DNA from: an uncultured Gemmatimonadota bacterium
Lineage (GTDB): Bacteria; Latescibacterota; UBA2968; UBA8231
DNA: 39,308 bases
NCBI GenBank assembly: GCA_903893785.1
Contig: CAITNQ010000007.1
Location: 1-39,308 of the forward strand
Direction: 5' to 3'
Positions within the stretch are counted from its first letter, which is position 1; the number at the start of each line of letters is the position of its first letter. Below are positions 35,601-39,308 of the stretch, piece by piece. Below the pieces are notes generated by a model. It was given only the letters and a program-made list of their open reading frames with translations. It did not search any database and was not told the origin of the DNA. The position numbers were made by a program, and so were the translations under genes.

Positions 35601-37139
35601 CTGCGCGTGCTGCAGGACCGGTTCGGCGACGATCACGTGGCCCCGCGGGCCTGGATGTCCGTCGGCTCCCTGTCGGGTTCGTATCGCCTCGAGCGGATCG
35701 GCGCGCCGGCCCGGGTGGGCCGGATCCTTGGGCTTGTCGGCCTGACGCCGCAGGAGACCTCGGCGCTGGTGACTGCCGACGCGTTGGTCGCCGGTCGGTG
35801 GCTGCGGCCCGAGGCCCTGGACGAATGCCTGCTGCCGGCTGCTGTGGCCGACTCCCTGGGGTTGACACTGGCCGACATGGAGCAAGCATCGATCAGCCTG
35901 TTCGGCGAAACGTTCCGGGTGGTCGGTCTGCTGCGGCCAGAGGCGCTCCAGCGCAGCGACCTGAACGGCGAACCACTCACGCCTCTTGACCCTGAGGCGC
36001 AGCAGCCTGCCGAGGCCGCCGTGGGCAGCGACCAAGGGGGGCGCCTGCGGCTGTTCAGCCATCTGCCGTCCGCCGCGGTCGCCGTATTGCCCTTCGCCGC
36101 GCTCATGCGCTGGGAGGGCGCCTCCCTGGCCTCGGTTGCGGTGCGCCTGGACCCTGGCCCGGCCGCCAAAGCCGACCTTGCCGGACTTGCCGAAGCCGTG
36201 GACCTGAACCTGTTTGTCGGTTTGGATGGCACGCGGTACCTGGTCAACACCGTGGGCGTGGCCTCGGTCTCGGGCTTGGGTGCCCTGGCAGTGCCCCTGC
36301 TAATTGCCGGGCTGATTGTGCTCAACACCATGATGGGTGCGGTGTACGAACGGACCCGGGAGATCGGCACGTTCAATGCCGTGGGGCTGGCCCCGGGACA
36401 CGTCAGCGGCCTGTTCGTCGCCGAGGCCATGGCAGTGGCCGTGTTGGGCGCCGTGGCTGGCTACCTCATTGGCCAGACTGCCGCGCAACTGATGGGCCAT
36501 TGGGGCCTGCTCACCGGCCTGCAGCTGAATTACTCGTCCCTGTCGTCCGTGTTGACCCTGGGCCTGGTCATTGGCCTGGTGGTGCTGTCAACGCTGTACC
36601 CAGCGCGCATGGCCGGGCGCATCTGCACTCCTGGCGTGGAGCGGCGCTGGCGTCCGCCCGCCCCGGAGGGGCACCGCCTGGAGATGCAGCTCCCCTTCAC
36701 CCTGGGGCGGCGTGACGCCCTGGGCATGGCGGCCTTTCTTGCCGAGTTCTGGGAAGGCCAGCGCGAGCAATCCATCGGCGCCGGAGCCTATGTAGAGGCC
36801 CTGCGCGTCGGCCTGGAAGGGGTTACCGCAACCCTGCAGGCGCGCGTTTGGTTGGCTCCCTTCGACCAGGGCGTCGTGCAGGATGCGACCGTGCGGCTGA
36901 CGCCCGGCGAGGTCCCGCAATACTACGAAATCACCGTGGTGCTCGAGGTGCTGGCCGGCGACCTGGATACCTGGCGACGGGTCAGTCGGACGTTCCTCGA
37001 CGACCTGCGCAAGCAGTTCCTCGTATGGCGCACCCTGTCCCCCGAAGCTCGCGAGGCCTACGCCGGCGAGCTGCTGTCATGGACCACGCGTACGGCCCCG
37101 GCGGGTACCGCTTCGGTTGCCGCCCTGGGGCCGGGCTGA
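32694..37139 (+). CDS. Fusion of M28-peptidase-like ectodomain (degenerate) with FtsX/MacB-type ABC permease
   Basis: This is a 1481-residue protein. A signal peptide (1-22) is followed by a PA-like domain (about 100-215) and an M28-like domain (about 216-480, starting ENIIGVVPGG). The first metal His of the HxD motif is Ser242 (ASYDG). The bridging Asp may persist at 258 (GAADAAG). The EE general-base pair is replaced by GH (FTAGHYEN, about 285-292), so peptidase activity is doubtful. Region 480-790 has Ig-like patches. Three hydrophobic segments (about 792-872) precede a FtsX unit: helix about 912-933, periplasmic loop, and three helices at about 1190-1304 with NTMMGAVYERTREIGTFNAV. A soluble tail spans 1305-1481. 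FtsX permeases need a separate ATPase; none lies within the window. The start is ATG 32694. The gene is 25 bases before the next and probably cotranscribed with it. Confidence 0.85.
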   Translation: MRRLWLAALVCLLALVPLGAAAEPAGTGLTQRLTQLAAMPSRVTGYPGAASTAAWLRQCLLEAGVTEIHTQRFPVPVPVDEGFRLETADESLPLAGMWPNLVRTPTLPPAGLEAQLAWGGDGRLAELDGRPIRDRIVVLEYSSGSAWVNLFQLGACAVVFVESPGAHRHEAGLKFLGVPADLPRLYAGGQAALRIRQLAENQVRVRLRGRMSWHTVQGENIIGVVPGGDSLLAQEPVLVTASYDGMAPVPALAGGAADAAGAAALIELARVVAQHPPRRTVIMAFTAGHYENMAGMRHLVAAALAACGRRTATDALAGTDSVLRRRLGDHPLRLAIGLDLSLRGQNLGVFLPGPPYRTPLMTPPLTRRLIELAAAYEDTVLGGRRMLANGLKQDLSRQGLGNLMMTLPMTAAPAALAGVPALGFCTLDDSRADVDIPAATDTVPPRSEHLAPQVGLLSWLIPRLADDPELEPWAWGNDAFGTLRGEVVHYGPRSFLPDQPTSGAMVRVRLRNPTLMGVRPDFWAVADDSGHFVIPGVETRILYTRPVRVEAYRVDPVTGAVTDAPDWGVNGERRLPGKMLTILMDDRDESVQVVTAAVRGLTLIDTFDPRNLLTPESLEMIDAATEAEPPVFGACLPLTPPEMEIFGYVNRVSSWVQPTSVLFAPAATRVKAVMATGLYGLGRRGLLLNATAAQPAGTGYAVNGESRLDETPYRVADDLYHLNSQRLDDLQRHGVRNERLALFHRRTGELLAEAEQARSQWHHRVFLDRARQAWGLAAAAYRDVAETQAGVVQGALFLLAALIPFAHFAERLFFGFADVRRQVVAYFALFAVGFLALSQLHPAFELSISPAVILLGFVILALSLLVTGIGISRLNRELRAMAAGRRQGHDVRRGGVMLTSVAVGLAHLRRRPLRTGLTVVTLVLLSFSVLSFTSIRSSLHANWIAVGQDAAYTGALVRMRAWKPIEMTALRVLQDRFGDDHVAPRAWMSVGSLSGSYRLERIGAPARVGRILGLVGLTPQETSALVTADALVAGRWLRPEALDECLLPAAVADSLGLTLADMEQASISLFGETFRVVGLLRPEALQRSDLNGEPLTPLDPEAQQPAEAAVGSDQGGRLRLFSHLPSAAVAVLPFAALMRWEGASLASVAVRLDPGPAAKADLAGLAEAVDLNLFVGLDGTRYLVNTVGVASVSGLGALAVPLLIAGLIVLNTMMGAVYERTREIGTFNAVGLAPGHVSGLFVAEAMAVAVLGAVAGYLIGQTAAQLMGHWGLLTGLQLNYSSLSSVLTLGLVIGLVVLSTLYPARMAGRICTPGVERRWRPPAPEGHRLEMQLPFTLGRRDALGMAAFLAEFWEGQREQSIGAGAYVEALRVGLEGVTATLQARVWLAPFDQGVVQDATVRLTPGEVPQYYEITVVLEVLAGDLDTWRRVSRTFLDDLRKQFLVWRTLSPEAREAYAGELLSWTTRTAPAGTASVAALGPG

Positions 37140-37164
37140 CCTCGCGGAAGGAGAGGCGATCGCC

Positions 37165-39066
37165 TTGTCGTCGCTGCGTCTGGCCCTGCTCATCACCGCC
37201 TTGACCGCTGCCTGTGCGTGGTTGGTGCAACAGGTCGAGTTGGTCTACGCCGGGCCCTATCTCGCCGGTGAGCCGACCTCGGCGGCGCAGGTGTTTGCCG
37301 CGTTGCCGCTGGCCGTCCTGGCCGCTGCCGGCCTGGCCCGGCGCTGGTTGCCGCGGTCCGATCGAGCGGTCCTGTACGCCGCTCTCGCGTTGGGCGTGTC
37401 AGCCGTCGGGTCGGCCTTCGCCCACCGCTTTCTGCCCGGGCTGGTGACGGTCTTCTACGGTGGCTTCGCCAGCCCCACGGGCCCCTACTACCGGTTCCTC
37501 AATCTGGTCCCGTCGTGGATGGTCCCGGGTGGCCCGGGGTCGGCACCGGCGGTCGGCGCGTTTGAGGGCGGGGGGGCCGTGCCTTGGGGCGACTGGTGGT
37601 TGCCGCTGGTCGCCTGGACTGTCCTTTTCGCCCTGTTCTTCCTCACCTCCATGTGTCTGGTGTGGGTGTTCCGCGAACGCTGGATGGACACCGAACGCCT
37701 GGGTTTTCCGCTGCTGGAGGTGCCTCTGGGCCTGCTCGGTGACGAGTTGCTGCGCCGCCGTTCCTTCTGGTGGGGGGCGCTCGTCCCGGTCGTGCTGTTC
37801 GGGGTCAATGGCCTGCATCACTATTTCCCGGCCGTGGCCGAGATCAAAGCCAGTCTGGACTTCGCCCAGTTCCTGCTCGACGACCCCTGGCGGGCTATGG
37901 CGCCCTTCGAGACGCCGTTTGTGTTCGAGTTCTCGCCGCTGCTGATCGGTGTGGCCTTTCTCGCCCCGGTGGAGGTTTCTTTCTCTACCTGGTTCTTCTT
38001 CTTGGTGTCGCGGCTGCAACTGCTGCTGACCCAGTTGGCAGGCCGCATGGAATACCGCGGGGAGTTCATTCCGGGCCATGGTTCGCCATGGCTCGATTGG
38101 CCTTCGCACTTCCCGTTCTGCATGGCCCAGGCACGGGGCGGCCTGCTTTTTCTGGCCGGCTTCAGCTTGTGGGCCGCCCGCCGGTCGCTCCGTTCCATGT
38201 TCTCCCTGCGCCAGCCGGCAGTCTGGGGCCTGCTGGCCGGCTTGGCTGGCATGTGGCTGTGGGTGGGGTTGGCCGGTGTCCCGGCCGCCATGGGATTCCT
38301 GGGCTTGGTGCTCTATCTCCTGCTGGCCCTCGCCTTTGTCCGCCTACGCATCGATGGCGGCCTGCCCGTCACTCAGGTCTACCAGATCATCGGGTATCTG
38401 TTCTTCGTCGCCCTGGGTACGGGCCCCGGGTTGTTCGCCGACAGCACCTACGTGGGCCTGGGTTTCCTGGCAGTCATGGGGTTCACGGCCATCGGCATCT
38501 GGCCGGCCATGCAGTTTGAGGGTTTGAAACTCGCCGAGCACTGCGGCGTAACGCCGCGGCGCATGATCTGGGGCATGGCTCTGGGTCTGCTGGTGGGCCT
38601 GGTGGCCGGCTATGTCTTCTCGCTGGAGACCATGTACCACCACGGCATCTTCGCCCTGCAGGAGCAGGGCGGCGCCCGCTCAGAGGCCAGGATCGGCCGC
38701 TACTACGGGTACCTGATCCGCGATGCCGGCACCGTGCGCGGCGACACAGACTGGGTCCGCCTAGGCTTCCATCTGGTCGGCGCCGGGGTGACATGGGCCC
38801 TGGCCGCTATGCGTCAGCACTTCCTGCGCTGGCCCCTCCATCCCATGGGCTACATCTGGGGCATCGGTTTCGGGTGGATGATGTGGGGTGCGGCGTTGAC
38901 CGGGTGGCTGTGCAAGTGGCTGACCGTCCGCTATGGGGGCGCCGCCACGTACCGTCGGGCCCGGCCGCTGTTTCTGGGCTTGATCATGGGCGAGATTGCC
39001 ATGCGCGTGCTGTGGGCGGTCGTGGCTCTGTGGCATGGGCAGATTGGCATGGGATACCGCATATGA
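37165..39066 (+). CDS. Polytopic membrane protein, DUF6785/DUF6784-like (OPT-like in style)
   Basis: This is a 633-residue protein with about 12-14 hydrophobic segments. It contains VFRERWMDTERLGFPLLEVP, VLFGVNGLHHYFPAVAEIK and EYRGEFIPGHGSPWLDWP, and a cluster of aromatic and Gly residues typical of the DUF6785/6784 family seen in Planctomycetota, Armatimonadota and related bacteria. Transport of oligopeptides or other metabolites has been suggested from topology; this is not established. The preferred start is TTG at 37165, eight bases after GAGAGG and close to GGAAGGAG; the longer open frame overlaps the previous gene's stop region. The spacing of 25 bases to the peptidase-permease fusion implies an operon. 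The gene is complete, ending at 39066, and the rest of the window (39067-39308) shows no gene. Confidence 0.75.
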   Translation: MSSLRLALLITALTAACAWLVQQVELVYAGPYLAGEPTSAAQVFAALPLAVLAAAGLARRWLPRSDRAVLYAALALGVSAVGSAFAHRFLPGLVTVFYGGFASPTGPYYRFLNLVPSWMVPGGPGSAPAVGAFEGGGAVPWGDWWLPLVAWTVLFALFFLTSMCLVWVFRERWMDTERLGFPLLEVPLGLLGDELLRRRSFWWGALVPVVLFGVNGLHHYFPAVAEIKASLDFAQFLLDDPWRAMAPFETPFVFEFSPLLIGVAFLAPVEVSFSTWFFFLVSRLQLLLTQLAGRMEYRGEFIPGHGSPWLDWPSHFPFCMAQARGGLLFLAGFSLWAARRSLRSMFSLRQPAVWGLLAGLAGMWLWVGLAGVPAAMGFLGLVLYLLLALAFVRLRIDGGLPVTQVYQIIGYLFFVALGTGPGLFADSTYVGLGFLAVMGFTAIGIWPAMQFEGLKLAEHCGVTPRRMIWGMALGLLVGLVAGYVFSLETMYHHGIFALQEQGGARSEARIGRYYGYLIRDAGTVRGDTDWVRLGFHLVGAGVTWALAAMRQHFLRWPLHPMGYIWGIGFGWMMWGAALTGWLCKWLTVRYGGAATYRRARPLFLGLIMGEIAMRVLWAVVALWHGQIGMGYRI

Positions 39067-39308
39067 GGGCATGGCGCGGGCCCCTGGTGCGGTGTGGTGC
39101 GGCCGCCGTTGACACGGCACGGCCTGACCCCGGGGAGCAGACAGACAGGTGTACCGACCCGCGCGCACCACGACGCTGAACGGGAAGCCTGCCGCCGTTC
39201 GCTGCAGGCAGTTGCCGGGTTGAGCCCAGGGCTCCGCACGTATGGACCGGGCCATGGGGGCCTTTTCCGCTATGTGGCCCGCCCTTACTGCCGCTGACGC
39301 GGCACGGC

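Noticed and set aside
34671..36062. 463-codon antisense frame inside the permease fusion
   Set aside because: The sense frame has recognisable membrane helices and FtsX motifs; the antisense one is Arg/Gln/Pro-rich noise.
39067..39308. Open frames at the right edge of the window
   Set aside because: No ribosome site, no family sequence and opposing frames of similar length; nothing supportable before the window ends.

Overview
The window is a GC-rich chromosomal segment of a Gram-negative bacterium. A TonB-dependent receptor, a PorV/PorQ-type outer-membrane protein, a secreted protein with a FlgD/T9SS-like C-terminus, DUF4838 and DUF6785-type proteins and a Gfo/Idh/MocA oxidoreductase occur together. 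This fits an uncultured member of the FCB/PVC-like lineages (Latescibacterota, Hydrogenedentota, KSB1 or similar). That placement is an inference from protein types; no rRNA or other marker gene is present, and no phage, IS element, CRISPR array or tRNA was recognised.

Region 1 (1-6.5 kb) is phosphate uptake and its control. The 3' part of a PiT permease gene converges on a tight minus-strand operon pstC-pstA-pstB-phoU-phoB-phoR, with start/stop overlaps or very short gaps. There is no pstS. Upstream of pstC lies a candidate PhoB-regulated promoter: 11-bp-spaced direct repeats followed by a GATAAT -10 box.

Region 2 (6.6-18.2 kb) is carbohydrate and aldehyde metabolism: a Gfo/Idh/MocA oxidoreductase (+), three distinct aldehyde dehydrogenases (-), a GDP-mannose 4,6-dehydratase/reductase pair (-) probably making GDP-D-rhamnose, an aldo/keto reductase (+), a sialidase-fold protein with five Asp-boxes (+) and a small SRPBCC protein (+).

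Region 3 (18.2-24.2 kb) is cell envelope. A secreted protein is built of 16-residue Gly/Leu/Val repeats with nested 48- and 32-residue super-repeats. Its last 52 coding bases and 31 bases of flank are repeated 164 bp downstream as an orphan fragment, probably the remnant of a lost paralogue. It converges on a DUF4838 secreted glycosidase-like protein and a GT-C-type membrane protein.

Region 4 (24.2-39.1 kb) begins with 1.45 kb showing no convincing gene. A three-gene outer-membrane cassette follows (TonB receptor, FlgD/T9SS-like surface protein, PorV-like protein), ending at a strong hairpin. Next are a very large fusion of a degenerate M28 peptidase-like ectodomain with an FtsX/MacB-type permease, and a polytopic DUF6785-like membrane protein. 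The last 242 bp show no gene.

The most unusual items are the repeat protein with its orphan tail copy, the peptidase-FtsX fusion with altered metal-site residues and no nearby ATPase, and the receptor/surface-protein/PorV cassette behind a long leader.
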